A DNA stretch of 64,000 nt from Cafeteria roenbergensis (GCA_008330645.1 VLTN01000003.1:868001-932000), one strand, 5' to 3'. Counted from the first letter of the stretch, positions 21,401-30,600 are shown. The notes: generated by a model from the sequence alone, not told the origin. Numbers and translations: made by a program.

Positions 21401-22083
21401 AGCCTCCGGGGTCCGAACTCGGGGCTCAGACCGCCTCCGCCGGGAGAGGCCTCCCGAGCCCACGGCGACCCCTTGGGCCGTGTGCCGCGGTCGGTGTCGA
21501 AGCCCGCTCGCAGCGAGGACGGCGCCTTGGAGCGGGCCCCTCGCCGGCTGGCCGAATGGTGCGTCGTTGCGGCGCTGTGCGGCCGCTCCGCCCCGACCCC
21601 GGCGGAGGAACCGCGGCCCTCGGGGACCGCGCCGGGGCCTTCCGGCGGGATCTCAACAAGGACGGGGGGCTGCACAGGCAGCGCGTCAACGGCGGCGCGA
21701 AGCCGCGCGACTTGCAGCCGCTGCGACGAGGGCATCTGCAATCGCGGCAGCTCGCCCTCCACGGACCGGCTTGCAGTCGAGGCTGACGCCCTGTGCCCGA
21801 ACTGGAACTCGCTGACGTTTGCGGACGCATGCATGGGTCCCAGGTGCGCCGAGCCGGAGACGGAGGCCAGAGCTTTCGCGCTCGTCGGTGTGTTGTCGTG
21901 AGCGTTGGGCCTCAGTTCCGGAACGCACGCCTTCCGCTCCCCGCTCCCCAGCGTGCTCACAGGCCCAGCTGAGCTGGCGTCGGTATACCTGCTGTCGTCG
22001 TGCAGGCTGGCGGACGGGTGCTGCAGCTCGGCCAGCACGGCGCTTTGCCTCAACTGTCGGCCGGACCCGCCGGACGCCCGCAT
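12475..22083 (-). CDS. Giant hypothetical protein, coiled-coil and disordered
   Basis: A single uninterrupted frame of 3202 residues runs from the ATG at 22083; a frame this long cannot arise by chance. I do not recognise it. Residues 1 to about 760 are low-complexity Ser/Pro/Ala/Arg. About 760-1130 is a folded-looking helical region (containing PLMLCCLRARSRGNAVVMA). About 1430-1535 holds a basic helical segment (ANRVMQSFLVKVRLWRRDR). About 1728-1785 has spaced Trp residues (AWRRWVAFRRWYQ, then ALRWCRGWK) reminiscent of a few Sfi1/IQ-like helices. About 2235-2445 is a highly charged Glu/Arg/Ala coiled coil. The rest is disordered. This organisation suits a cytoskeletal or basal-body scaffold, consistent with the Sfi1-like neighbours, but that is inference. 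It is divergent from ARPC3, with start codons about 235 bp apart. Confidence 0.75.
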   Translation of the reverse strand: MRASGGSGRQLRQSAVLAELQHPSASLHDDSRYTDASSAGPVSTLGSGERKACVPELRPNAHDNTPTSAKALASVSGSAHLGPMHASANVSEFQFGHRASASTASRSVEGELPRLQMPSSQRLQVARLRAAVDALPVQPPVLVEIPPEGPGAVPEGRGSSAGVGAERPHSAATTHHSASRRGARSKAPSSLRAGFDTDRGTRPKGSPWAREASPGGGGLSPEFGPRRLGQALLPELPLPPGAATAMEAASKPGIGPSASSGGASRAASAGADLLPAKPRATDSASTLPRRRKAASPPSETKEALAPGAGVQLRSALLDPGMALELGAPQRLDEEVERFRAAAAAASRAQEKGDAAMTAAVDAASVQRSRSRRRVVHGGKAASAVLSLSSSLPGLPQSAHDGAASQARRPATDPTQAWGDGSWPAGAAAGAGLSRSRSGGLQGRRRDAGSLAATTPLRAAASSLAQRTGRTVASSGASAAGATSGGRAPAAGASGRGGAPPSGAGRPVAAAATASMGAAGGASGRLVLNHSTRRPGAPLVVEAPGSGSPTVLSSSGARPGFGPSSAGSPGRAAGLQRQPGEPAAGRRRPSALGSLAPAASARPPASPVGTPRSTMPSVSGSPVPFSPVSAKPARRLGPAQSPVGAGRRTVAFSAATAASGRDRARSKGARRGGGVAAADAARRAATARPFQHPGLAADLGLSDPSTRLAAPNARMAATAGPAPGRRTADSLPPGGATGSAPFDRGPSRASTLRLALAPGLDALRVGARKSAAELAAEAKARRAAARAAVLRNGPLASPQATLVAPLGRSVGTAHAGGMVGVGLARPNLSPEEEALLSQLSAAAKHGADATRAALRRAALQARGQGQAALGRMLLRCSVIEAAVDGPVPLMLCCLRARSRGNAVVMASDGLVVEVDTDAWAKDAASAEASPAGDAADVRRKAPRQPEDAEPALLSDAEALAFLDDPDCALELAACVQNAAVKRAALARELVVPRPMLITAPSRIARAIVLPFAAWYFSRLPDAVQARSRFSREAEAASLQDAGVADAFWKQCDLATRADLAAEALEDAEVRRGAEEAGQSIPTLAELEALLAAPPGSAEADDLAEALAGFVRFLDEAHDVRRPFLGRCLAEAAASEDDEDGASDETDGRGPEAPVAGGAPSPSAEVRPPPRPPSPASARDAAGGASSPPGMRERVDRTPSPGTSRGSMGEWHNRRPGAVSAGESASEVSHRGIGSAASDARRDMTQAPSTPPSQGYDATDAREYPSEEPLDGDDPPDRRMSVASSKGPWAARGTPVLAGTSVLSPGSRAGAMSPDGLLSLPSVQFLTPGSQATDAALSNSDEDDDADSAERRDRLEPMGGSSSTRWPGEGSSALHRMSAPSIPHPRFDDPSSSGHGLFESQSDHRLVKPEVLSRREDAAALRGAVTRSSRTRALRGFMKENKALKSAHFVRRRNEAANRVMQSFLVKVRLWRRDRAKAGEGALRAHYEGVSWAKQANALQLVEASAAALDRRVRDAAVAAGISVPCPEDARWMRRAGGRAAGAPPGSADIGGDGALTEADVAAAGKFSQASEGHAAASRRLDAFVQWYATPSGDGATARAAFLSRELFAAAADVAVRRVAEAALAAMDGKSTAADDGDAAAPAAEADKLGASSATALPVGGTSNRLARLLGDLEGWERRWEDPLLRVAAGLVTVKGAAQEMRQYMQQRAGATTTSLSQAQVEDDDRVHDDFERAAHVAWRRWVAFRRWYQSVGAQQVRARFLRRRAAQALRWCRGWKGAAEFSVELDGGASDDGDSDSSPGDEKGAAATQDGGAEGGASDAGRPAGSEGTEGEPAASRPAKARLSAEFLPAGARLAVSTPGSRTGDPALVTAGGMGGGGGVTHSLELDVLSSDAVPGNAGADSASGGSSGSKPSAGPLGKSMRRDTHSSQSARRAGGRRRPGSSRSSKRPAGFGETTALHPPVPAVELPRGAAGAGDPAAAPPGHAEPLPAWAIASALSPREAASAATSVRVVAVDQWKAAGSQADAPFPMPDDVAASEAVRRDVGASRVDLFAVDESTTRTMEGALPAALAARAAAREERRRAKAERRRKRSKPASAAAQGPADSQGRASPMPSSKGSGRSSRKPGSGRGSKQTKRKGKAAPKAAPAPQPARNEEDDDERSDHGHGDDEDGDGGDLLRFGGMSGAASPGSGTRSPASPLGSLGGTPAASAQATPRDGHQTGAQDLTDEARAAAAAAAEEERNKSRRDWGEAIARRRAQEDELDDEDLAAKRAEEARIREEEAQRRREAAERAADPDGLTAEERRAREEALAKARELARRQKLAEEERLRKAAEAEAAARAEWLRRYRKSATLAAARGAERLQRITQELNNQARETAGLEAEDRHSSARELFEREQMERWRALEDEAFRPFRPAYADDDWPVLLKATTPSLLRAAHLAPHSAAADGGLTSKLAIAFAVGAAAAEAAGAPTPARPGTSLSLTAGARAAIAHAAAAGGSQAAAAAAAAEAILRAPHPRTKGRRPGVAAELLAATRAHSAAGNGGAGGDGSLDPWWAAATATSAKAEAERRLRFDDWVASSTPGPARLSPTAAFLEASTSPWEQADGLPAFAGQAGAAEGGHGEASDHGPPRPLPSPATAVSAPLLALKGVSQTPGEADLAASLAAMAAARAPRPRLAVPEEAAGLAAPSQARRHSITASPMRPGVAGAGTTATSGTASAAGQGAYRPPGLSRAEEQAIGLSRRELARHARPRLARHRQQPVLGQQEGQEHGVFGASLPGGDRARRPADASAAHASAGRRDSSAALQQALAVGMALPRGATERPLSAFKGGLRAGGPVQVSAMRVAQSQPPQALSAAQPPDLTLAPSGRAVAPSARSAGTSKAETLHARAGGRARPTQSVLLERLRPARPLLQDSEPEVPSWARDIPPTAPIDAGRRQAGRGSLKTAPQPLAAPPQQSPPSAGAAVPTRPSSALSRPASRPPSAWDVTRPNTPSDAGPAAAAQRGRNRHPRREDAGFAVADLQVGDAASGGRAGPAEALRGEAEPSAAASGAVPATPLIRMASRRPSDRAARLGSGAESSDTFAMRSSGAAAAAGGAADDDTAGRASDVSLRETALGLVADLGRAFQADTQPHDGRSHGPDGSTRGQRRRVRSTSSRVSQRASGDGQGSSVIKGLGGTSGWSIKSTLSVAPPGLSVVGSRQKLLSGE

Positions 22084-22316
22084 GGCGCACGCCCCTGAGC
22101 GCTTGCTGCTCCGCCGGCGCCAGGCTCGCCGGGCTGGCGAAAGGCTAGGCTGGGGGCAGAGGGGCGCGGCCGGGCAGCCGTGGCGTTGCTGCGCCGCTGG
22201 CGGAGTGCCGCAGTCGAGGGCTCGCGCTGTGAATCTGGCGAGTCAGTTCCGCTCCAAATCATGAAAGACCTCGCAAGACAAACAGGCATCACTGGCACTT
22301 GCAGCGCCCGCAAGCG
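22084..22316. promoter_or_regulatory. Divergent promoter region (giant protein / ARPC3)
   Basis: A 233-base region lies between the start codons of the leftward giant gene and rightward ARPC3. No TATA box is obvious. It must contain both 5' UTRs and core promoters. Confidence 0.45.
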
Positions 22317-23213
22317 ATGGTGAGGCTCGCCCCCGCGCCCGCGGACGCGTCGCCGCAAGTCCAAGGCGGCGCGCAGCATGCAGGCCTTGGGGAGGACTTT
22401 GTGCTGCTGCTCGCTGCCTGCGCCGCAAGGCTCGAGGCGGCCGTGCTGGCCGGCTTGCTGCCATCGCCAGGCGCTCGTGCCCTCGTCCCCGCGCCCGCAG
22501 CCCGCGTACCACTCCGAGTACAACGAGGCCGCCGGGGCTACCCTCGGCGGGTGCCTCGTGCTCCCCCTGAAGAGCGGCCCGACCGGCCCGGCCGCCATTA
22601 GCCCGGAAGGTGAGGCGGCAAGCACGCGCAGATTTTGCTTCAATGACGGAATCGGAGTGCCGCTTGGCGCGGATTTGCGCCCGCCCCGCCCGGCGCTCGC
22701 TGCCGCTTCGCGCGCTGGCCCGGGGCTCGTGCGAGTCACACTGCCGCGCGGGTGGGCACCGCTTCCGCTTGCCGTGCGCCCGCAGAGTTCGGCTCCAGCC
22801 GCGACTTGGTGGACGAGGCCATCTACTATTTCCGCAGCAACGTTTTCTTCTCCTCGTTCGAGCTCAAGGGCCCGGCCGATCTCGTGCTGGTGTACTTGAC
22901 GGTGTTCATGCAGCAGTGCCTCGTCCGCGCCGCCGGCGACTCGGCCAAGACCAAGGCCAGCATCTCGTCGGCGCTCCACGCGCTGACGCTCACAGCACCC
23001 GCCATCCCGGGCGAGGCCGGCTTCCTCGTGCCGGGCCCCTTCTATGCTGCTCCCGCCATGGCAGAGCGCGAGCCCATGCGCACGTACCTCAAGCAACTGC
23101 GCGTCACCCTCGTGCAGCGCCTGGTGGCAATCATCTTCGACGACGAGGACAAGCTCAGCAAGTGGTGGAAGCCATTCGCCAAGCGCCGGTTCATGAAGAT
23201 CGAGGTCTCGTGA
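22317..23213 (+). CDS. ARPC3: Actin-related protein 2/3 complex subunit 3 (ARPC3), 3 exons
   Basis: The product is the 21-kDa subunit of the Arp2/3 complex, which nucleates branched actin. The model joins 22317-22319, 22501-22609 and 22786-23213 (introns of 181 and 176 nt, GTGAGG donors, cgcag acceptors) into 179 residues; human ARPC3 has 178. The first coding exon is just the ATG, and exon 2 then begins PAYHSEYNEAAG, matching the human start MPAYHSSLMD. Exon 3 begins by completing a Glu codon and reads DLVDEAIYYFRSNVFFSSFE, then FPIPGEPGF-like APAIPGEAGF, MRTYLKQLR, and ends SKWWKPFAKRRFMKIEVS, the ARPC3 signature C-terminus. The separate start codon is supported by three agreeing facts: the family's first residues, an acceptor exactly before CCC, and an ATG followed directly by a GTGAGG donor. 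Confidence 0.93.
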
Positions 23214-23605
23214 GGAAGGAGCCTCCTTCGCTGATGGGGAGAAAATGGGGTGGAAAGCGGGGCGGCGTTGGGTCGCGGAAGCAGGGCAGGCGCCACACCC
23301 GCCCCGGCCTGCGTGACGCTCCCCCACACCGCTTTCCGCGCTCGCCTCACCCCTCGGCCTGCTTTGCGTGTGACACTGCTCTTGCGTGTTCGTGCACCCA
23401 CCCATGCTGAATGGGCCTCTGCCTGGCTCCCAGGCCTCGCGCACACTGCACCCGCCCTCATGCTGCGATGTTCTCGTTCGATTGCTTGCGGGGTCGCGCG
23501 CTGGCATCGCTACCGCACGGAAATTAGCAGTGCGCGCTGCAAACGCAGACGCACAGACCAGCGAACCAACGAGGCCTGTCCGCGGCCGACGCGGAATCCC
23601 ACAAG
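23214..23605. other. Convergent intergenic region
   Basis: These 392 bases lie between ARPC3 and the RPEL-kelch gene. No gene or RNA gene was seen. The part around 23460-23600 is less GC-rich than its surroundings, as expected of 3' ends. Confidence 0.45.
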
Positions 23606-26600
23606 TCACTCCGCCGACGCCCCGCCCGCACACGCCAGCTTGAGGGCTCTGATGCGCCCGATGCTGGCCTCGCGGGCTGCCTCGAGGTCCCTCCTGAGCG
23701 CGCCGAACCGTTCCTCCTCCTCGCGCTCGAGCGCCTCCAGCGCGGCCCGCAGCGACTCCTGCGACCCCGCGTCGCTGGCGAGACGCTCTGCCTCGGAGGC
23801 CACGCTCGATCCGGCCGCGATCCCCGCAGAGAGCGCCTTGGCCGCAGCCCCGTAAGCCGCGTCCGCTGCTTCTGCCACGCCCTCTGGCAGCAGACGGGGT
23901 GGCGATGGCGACGCAGCTTCTGCCGCAGCGGCCGAAGCAGCAGCAGCCGCGCCACGGCTTGCGCCGGCTGAGCCGGGGCTGACAGCGTTGGCAGGGGCAA
24001 AGCGCGAAGCAGCAAAGCGGCTGTGGGACGGCGACGCCGGAGACATCGCCAGGGTTGAGCGGCGCGCGTTGGTGGGCAGGGCCGGGGCGCTGCAGCGGCG
24101 GCGGAGCTCCTCGGAGGAAGCAGCGACAGGAGCTGCGGTGCCAGCAGCGGCGGCGGCAGCGGCCGGCAACGCCGCGGTGCCGGGGCTTGGCGGCGAGAAG
24201 AAGGCAGGGACCTCTTGCGAGGGCCCGGGGGGTGCGCAGCCGCGGCCCGAGCTGTTGTTGGCGGTGCTTGCGCTGCTGCCGCCAGACACCGCCCTGCTCC
24301 TTGCGGCGCCTGCGCCGCCCGGCGCCGGGGCGTCGAGCGCCAAGACCAGTGGCGCGGTCGAAAGAATGCGCGTATCGATGGCCTCTCGCCGCTGCAGGCG
24401 CAGAGAGCTGTCTGCGGGAGCCGCCTCGCCGGGCAACGCGGCGCGTCGGAGCCCCGTGAAGCGTGCTCCCACGTCGGCGTCCGTGCTTGCCCGAGGGCGG
24501 GACGATGCGGGCGGGGCGCTCTTGCGGTGGGCCCAGGCCCTGGAGGGAGGTGCTCCGGCCCCCGCCGCTCCGCCAGCAGCAGCAGTCGATGCCGCCGTCG
24601 CGCCGACGGACGACGGCAGCGGCGAGGGGTGCGCCAGCCCAGTGCCCCCAAGGGGCGTCCTCACCGCCGAAGCAGAGCCTTCCGAGTCCGACCCGCCCTC
24701 AGCGACGGGCTCCCTGACCGGCGCGAGGGCCGGTGCCGGGGCGCGCGCGCCGACCGGCGCACCGTCGCTCTCGGCGCAGTCGCTCTCAGCGTCGTCCTCC
24801 TCGCGCGCGCCGCCGTCGGTCCACAGCCCGATGTCTGACGCGTCCAGGCTGTAGAGGTCCCCGAAGGCGTCGCTGTCGTGGTTGGTTCCTCCGAAGACGA
24901 CCATGGCAGAGCCAACCGCCGCAACTGCGTGCGCCACACGAGGGCGCGGCACGCCTCCCATGTCCGCCACGCGCTCCCAGCGCCACGGCCAGGCCTCGGT
25001 GTTGAGGCAGTGGAGGTCGTTGAACACCCGCGTGGCCTGGCCACCCCCGAACACGAGCACGCGCGACCCGACGGCAGCCGACCCATGGCCAGTGCGGGCG
25101 AGAGGCGCGCTGCCAGCGACGCGGGGGCGGTCCCACGAGCAGCTGACGGGGTCAAACGCCCAGATCTCGCCGCTGGTGCGCGCCCCGTCGCCCACGTTGC
25201 CGCCGAACACCACCATGCGCGGCGAGCGCTCCAGCGCCGTTCCTCGGCGCGCTCTGCCGCCAGAGGCGTCCGCAGAGGGCGCGCCCTGCTCGCCCGCGCG
25301 CGGCTGCCCGTCTCCTGGCCGCGCCCCCTCCTTGCCAGCCGCGCCTTGACCGGGCCTGGGTGCGGAGCGAAGCACCTGGCACTCGAGCGCCACGGCAGAG
25401 TGCCCCGTTCTGGCGCTTGGCCCGTCCGCGCCGCCTCCAGCGCAGAGCTGCCGCCACGACAGCGTGTCGACGTCGAACGACCAGACGTCGCTCATGCGAG
25501 CACCCCCGTTGTTGCCGCCGAACACCACCACGCGACCCCCGATGACCACGGCTGCGTGGCCGGCTCGGGGGGCGGGCGCGGCGCCCTCGCCCGCCACAAC
25601 CACGTCCTGGTCGTAGCTTGGCGTGGGCACGGGTGCCGAGCCGGTTGCAGGAGCAGCTGCTGCCGCCGCCACCGCAGATGAGGAGGAGGAAGACGAGGGC
25701 GCCGCCGCCGCCGCCGCTGCTGCCGGGGCCGGAGCTTGCTCCGCCCCCGCACGATTCAGCGGATGGGAGTAGGAGGCGCGCCCCTCCACTAGGCAGGTCC
25801 ACTGCACCGGGTTCCCCGCGGTGTGCAGCAGCCATACGTCGGAAAGCCAGCCGCCTGCGCCGAACCCGCCGAACATGAGCACGGAGTCCGGCGACACGGC
25901 GACGGCGGCGTGGGCGTACCTGGCGCAGGGGACGGCGGGGGGGTTGTGACCCGGGGGGAGGCCGGCGAGGCCGGCCGCGGGGAGCACGCCGATGGCTCCG
26001 GGGCAGGCCGGGGCCGGCGAGGATGGCATGATGTGCGGCACGGTCCAGGTGGAGGAGTCGATGTCGAGGACGTCGACGCTGCAGTCCGGCCCGGTGGGCA
26101 CGGGGCTGTGGCCGCCGAGGAGAACCAGCCGGCGGCCGGCGAGGACCAGGGCGGCGCCGGAGCGCGGCACCGGGGGCTGCGCGCAGCTCGGCTCGAGCCG
26201 GGACCACCACATGGGGGTGTCGAGGTGCAGCGTCGTGGCCACCTGCCGAGGGGAGGGTCGGCGCGATATCTTCGAGGCGATGGCCTCCGCGGCAGCCTTG
26301 CGAGAGCCAAGCATCTCCGTCGCTGCGGGAAGCGGAGGCGGGGCAAGCGGGAGGGGCGGGGGGGGCGGGGGGAGGGTCGGGGCAAGCAGCGGGGGGGGGC
26401 GTCGCGGCCGGAGACGCGAGGCAGGGCTCGAGCGCGCACCGAGGGGCTGGGGGGCGCCGCCAAGGCCTTTGTGGCAAGCCAGTGAGCACGGCGAGACTCA
26501 CTCTTGAGGATGTTCGCTTCGGTGAGCTTCTCGGGCGACGGCCGGTTCTTCAGCCATCGGCTCAGGCTGTCCAGCTCCAGCTGCTTGGACACGCGAGACC

Positions 26601-27053
26601 GCACTGCCAACAATGAGGCGTCCACGTGCTTCCCGCTGGCGAGGCCGTGGCTCGCGTCAAGGAGGATGCCCGCGGCGCGGAGGGTGTCTCGCGATGGCCG
26701 GTCCTTCAGGCTCTCGGCCAGGAGGACAACGGCTTCTGCGGGGGAACGGGGCAGAAACGCACGAGCAAGCGAGCGCACCAGCTGAACGGGTGGAGGGCCG
26801 GGCGGGGGCGAGGGGTGCGGAGGGGGCGAGCTGGGCTCGGGTGCGCGCCCCCTTGTCTCGCGCGCGCAAGGCGCGTCCTGTCGTCGCGGGTGCGGGTCCG
26901 AAGCGCAGCACGGCGGCCACACCCGCGCCAGAAGCGGCCGCTACCAGCGTTTGATTGTGCTCGCTCAACCGTGGCCGTGGAAACGGGCCACGGGGGCGGC
27001 GAGGCCAAGGCGCGGGCAAGGGGGAAACACGCCAGGCTCACGTGCCAGGTCAT
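23606..27053 (-). CDS. RPEL-kelch protein, putative actin-binding (3 exons)
   Basis: The model joins 27053-27042 (MTWH), 26781-26502 and 26322-23606 into 1002 residues; introns are 260 and 179 nt with GTGAGC/GTGAGT donors, and all phases agree. The second intron is well supported, and the four-codon first exon is a reasoned guess because the second exon lacks an ATG. The N-terminus has three RPEL-type motifs: LKDRPSRDTLRAAGIL (RP at 32), LKNRPSPEKLTEANILK (RP at 84) and ISRRPSPRQVATTLHL (RP at 119, weaker). RPEL motifs bind G-actin in MRTF and Phactr proteins. Residues about 130-570 hold kelch repeats (FGGFGAGGWLSDVW, VFGGNNGGARMSDVWSFD, VVFGGNVGDGARTSGEIWAF, LVFGGGQATRVFNDLHCL, VVFGGTNHDSDAFGDLYSLD). 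A long disordered stretch and a C-terminal coiled coil (LEALEREEEERFGALRRDLE) follow. It converges on ARPC3. Confidence 0.8.
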
Positions 27054-27680
27054 CCGGGGTGCTGCTTTGCGAATCGGACCTTGCGCGCCTCGGACGGTGC
27101 CTCCTGCCGCCGCTGCCGCGGTTCTTGCGCCTCCTTCGGGAAGCAGACGCTGTGTCTGACACTGCGGCCGCTAGCAACATGTGAAGCACGCAGCAATCGG
27201 CATGGCTTGGGGGCGCTGCAAGCCTACGGAGGAGCGGCAGCCACCGACTCCCTGACCTGCAACCCGAGGGCTCTCGGCCCGCGCCCGCCCCGGGGGCCCC
27301 GCCCAACACGGCACGACACCAGCATCTCGCACGTTGACGAGCCCCGCCGGCCTGCACACGCAGCGCTCACCGTCAGCCGAATGCTCGGATCCGGAAGGGG
27401 AAGGGCTCTGGCGCGCACTGGCGGGCACGCCAGGCCCAGCCTCGGCTGCGGCAGCCATTTCCGGCGACTCGGGCCGACCGTGGCTGTCCCTGGGGGTGGG
27501 GTCCATTTCCCCGAGTGGGGCGGGCAGGTGGCGGTGTGGGCACGGGCAGGCCGGAAATTTGCGGTGCGCAAGCAGTTGCTCCGCGGGACTTCGGATGACG
27601 CAGGCGTCGCATGCAAACACAACAATTCAGCCTGGCGCGACAACCCCCCCGGCACAGCCCCCCGCGCCGGGCTGCACCGC
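27054..27680. other. Intergenic region between two leftward genes
   Basis: These 627 bases lie between the 3' end of the short Sfi1-like gene and the start of the RPEL-kelch gene, the only tandem pair in the window. A minus-strand frame (27171-27620) begins plausibly but has no domain; it could be 5' exon material of the kelch gene, though the phase of its GTGAGC near 27366 does not fit the next exon. No RNA gene was seen. Confidence 0.4.
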
Positions 27681-30600
27681 TCACTGCTGCCCCAGCGCCC
27701 GACGCAGCGCCTCGACCTGGTCGCGAGCGGGGCCGAGCTTCGGGCCGAGCTCGTCGAGGCGGGCAACGATGGGCTCGATGACAGAGGCCGGCGCCCCGGC
27801 CTGCCGCAGCGCAGCAACCGCAGTAGTGAGACTCTTGGCCTCCGCCAGCTGTTGCTCGGCAGCCGCGCTCGCCTCTCGCAGGCGAAGGAGCTGCACCTGC
27901 CTTGCGGCGGCTTCATGGAGCTCTCGCAGCCGGGCTGCCTGCACTGACGTTCGCGCCGCTCCCCGAGGCCCGCTCGAGCCAGCACTCCCCGACTGCCCCA
28001 TCCACCCGGGAACGCGTGGCGCCCGCCTGGGGGCGCTCGGTGTCGCAGAGGGAGAGCTTTGGGCTGCGCCGTCGCCAGCGGGCGCTCCCTCTCCAGCAGC
28101 AGCAGCAGCAGCAGCTGCAGCAGTTGACGTTTCCGTGCATCGGCCGGGAACGCTCTCGGCCAGCGCCGCGGCAGAGACCCGGCCGGCCTCCACGCCCGCC
28201 TCTGTTTGCAGTCGCCCCCTGGCTGTTGCTGGGGGGTGCTGCGCGGTGGGGCGCTGTTGCTCAGCGCCGAAGCTCGGCAATTGCCGCGCCGCGCGCCAGC
28301 GGCTGCGGCTGCTCCCGACAGAAGCCACAGGCGCCACGCTCCGCGGGCTGGCACGACGGCCCCAGCCCGCCACACCCGACTGGAAGTCGGCTTGCGCGGC
28401 GCCCTCGCGGTGCGTGCCCAGGCTTTCCACTGCTTCGTCAATCGCGCGAAGCGCAGCGTCGAACCGGCTCCCAGCGGCGCATGACGACGACGTGGACGGC
28501 GGCGGCGCTGCCGGCTGCAGCAGCGGCGACGGCGGCAGCGCTGGCCGCGAGAACGACGACAGTGTCGCGCCGCCGCCTGCCTCGCAGCCTTCGCCTGCCG
28601 GGCGCCCATCGAGCGGATTCGGTGCTGGACGACTGTCCTGCGGCAGCTCGAAGCCGTCGCCGCCGCGCAAGTTGCGCAAATCGCGCGGACTTGCCGCCAC
28701 CGCGCCGCACTCTCCGCCGCGCGCTCTGGCGCCGGACGCGGCAGCGCCGGCCACAGGCCCGCATCCGGCCTCAGGGCACCTCTGCGCCGCGCCGCGCTCA
28801 GCCTGAAGGAAGGCCTGGGCCCACCTCTGCGCGCGCGCCCGGCGACTGAGCGCTGCGGCGGCCCATGCGGACAGGGCCCGCCGCTGCAGCGACGAGTCGC
28901 GAAACCGCTGAGCAAGGGTTCCCCGCTCCCGCCGCCGGCGCAGCGCCCGCGCCATCTCGCGCCAGGCCGCAATGGCGGCGAGACAGCGCCGGGCAAAATC
29001 GAAGCGCGCAGCTCTCAGGCTGGACAGACGGGCGCGCCTCCGCGCCGCGGCGCACTGACGCCATCGGCGCACTGCGCGACACACGACAAGCTGCCGCAGC
29101 GCCGCAGTCGCAGCGCCGGCCTGGCGTCGCCGCCCCTCCGCGCGCTCTGCCGCAGCCCTCCAGCGGTCCAGCGCTCGCTTGCACGCTCCCGAGCGCCACC
29201 GCGCCGCCACGGCCCTGCGGGCAAGGGCCCTTGACTGCCTGCCGTCCCGCAGCATGGCCGCGCGCAGCGCCCACGCGCGCAGCAAAGCCCGCCCCTTGGC
29301 CCGGAGCACGGCCGCCCGCATGCGGGCGTCGCGCTTGCGAGCCGCCACCGCGAGCCCAAGCCGCCTCAGGGCTCGTCGCTTTCTCGCGGCGCGGCCCAAA
29401 GCCCCTGCCCGGCTCCACAGCGGGCTCCGGTGGGCGAGCGCGCGCCACCTGCGCAGCGCACGCGCCGCCCGAATCAGCCGCAGTCTGCGCGCCGCCCCGG
29501 CCTCCCGCTGCGCCCAGTGGCGCCCCTGCAGGGCGCGCCTGCGCCACCAGCGCAGCGCCCTGAACTGCAGCGAGTGGCAGTGAAACGAGCAGGCCAGCTC
29601 CTCACCGCGATTCTGGCGGGCCGCTGCGGGCGTTCCGGCAGCCCACGCCCCGAACAGCTGCCGCAGCCGGCGCTGGCGGGCGGCCGCCCCTGCGGCCAGC
29701 GCCACGGCCCGCTGCGCGACCCGCCTGTCGCGCTCAGCGCGCCAGCAGCGCAACGCCGCCGCGAGCACGCCGCGTCGCTGGCGGAGGCGCAGCCTGGTGC
29801 GTGCGACGCTCCGCCAGCGACGCAAGCAACACCGAGCCCGCCTCGACTCCAGCGCGCCGGCAGCGGCAAGCGCACAACAACGCAGGCGGCGGCGGTGGGC
29901 GGCGGCCGCTGCCCACCGCCGGACCGCAGCCGATACCCTGCCAAGCCGAATCGCGTCCGCCGCCTGCGCCGCAACTTCCCGCAATGAGCGACGCTGAGCG
30001 ACCACCGCGCGCCATCGCCTCGCCGCCAGACGGACACGCAGCGCGCCCACTGCGGCCGCAGCCCTCTGCCTCTGTCGCTCCCACAGCCTGGCGCGGCAAG
30101 CCTCGCTGTGCCATTGCTGAAGCGCCGCGGAGAGGCGGCGCCGCCGGCGCTGCGCCGAAACCGCCTGGCCTGCCCGATGCCGCGTCGCCTCCAACGCCGC
30201 CCGCGCCCGCCACCGGCGCAGCCCCCGGGCCAGGAGCGCACGGTGCCGCGCGGCCTCGGCCGCGCTCGCTGCCTGACGCAGCTGCCCCTGCTGCCTGGAC
30301 CGCCGCCGCCACAGCTGCAGCGACGCGCGTAGCTGCAGCCGCCGCCCCACCGGCCGCGTCACGCACGCCGCCTCCCGCAGGCGGTGGCTGCCTTCCACGC
30401 GGTCGCGCCACCGGGCCAACGCCGCCGCGCAGCGGCGGGAGGCGACGCGAGCTCGGCACTGACGCTCACGGGAGCGCAGCGTCGCGCTGGCGGCCGCCGC
30501 CACTGCCCAGCGCACAACGCCGGACTGCAAGCGGCCAAGACGCCAGTGCTCATCTGCCACGCCGCAGAGGCGGCGCTCCTCGCGCTCGGCCGTGCAGCCG

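Noticed and set aside
22050-23633. Minus-strand frame of over 500 codons covering ARPC3
   Set aside because: It is antisense to the clearly conserved ARPC3 exons and has no recognisable motif.
27171-27620. Minus-strand frame of about 150 residues between the two leftward genes
   Set aside because: No domain, Pro/Ala/Cys-rich composition, and its candidate splice donor is out of phase with the RPEL-kelch exon.
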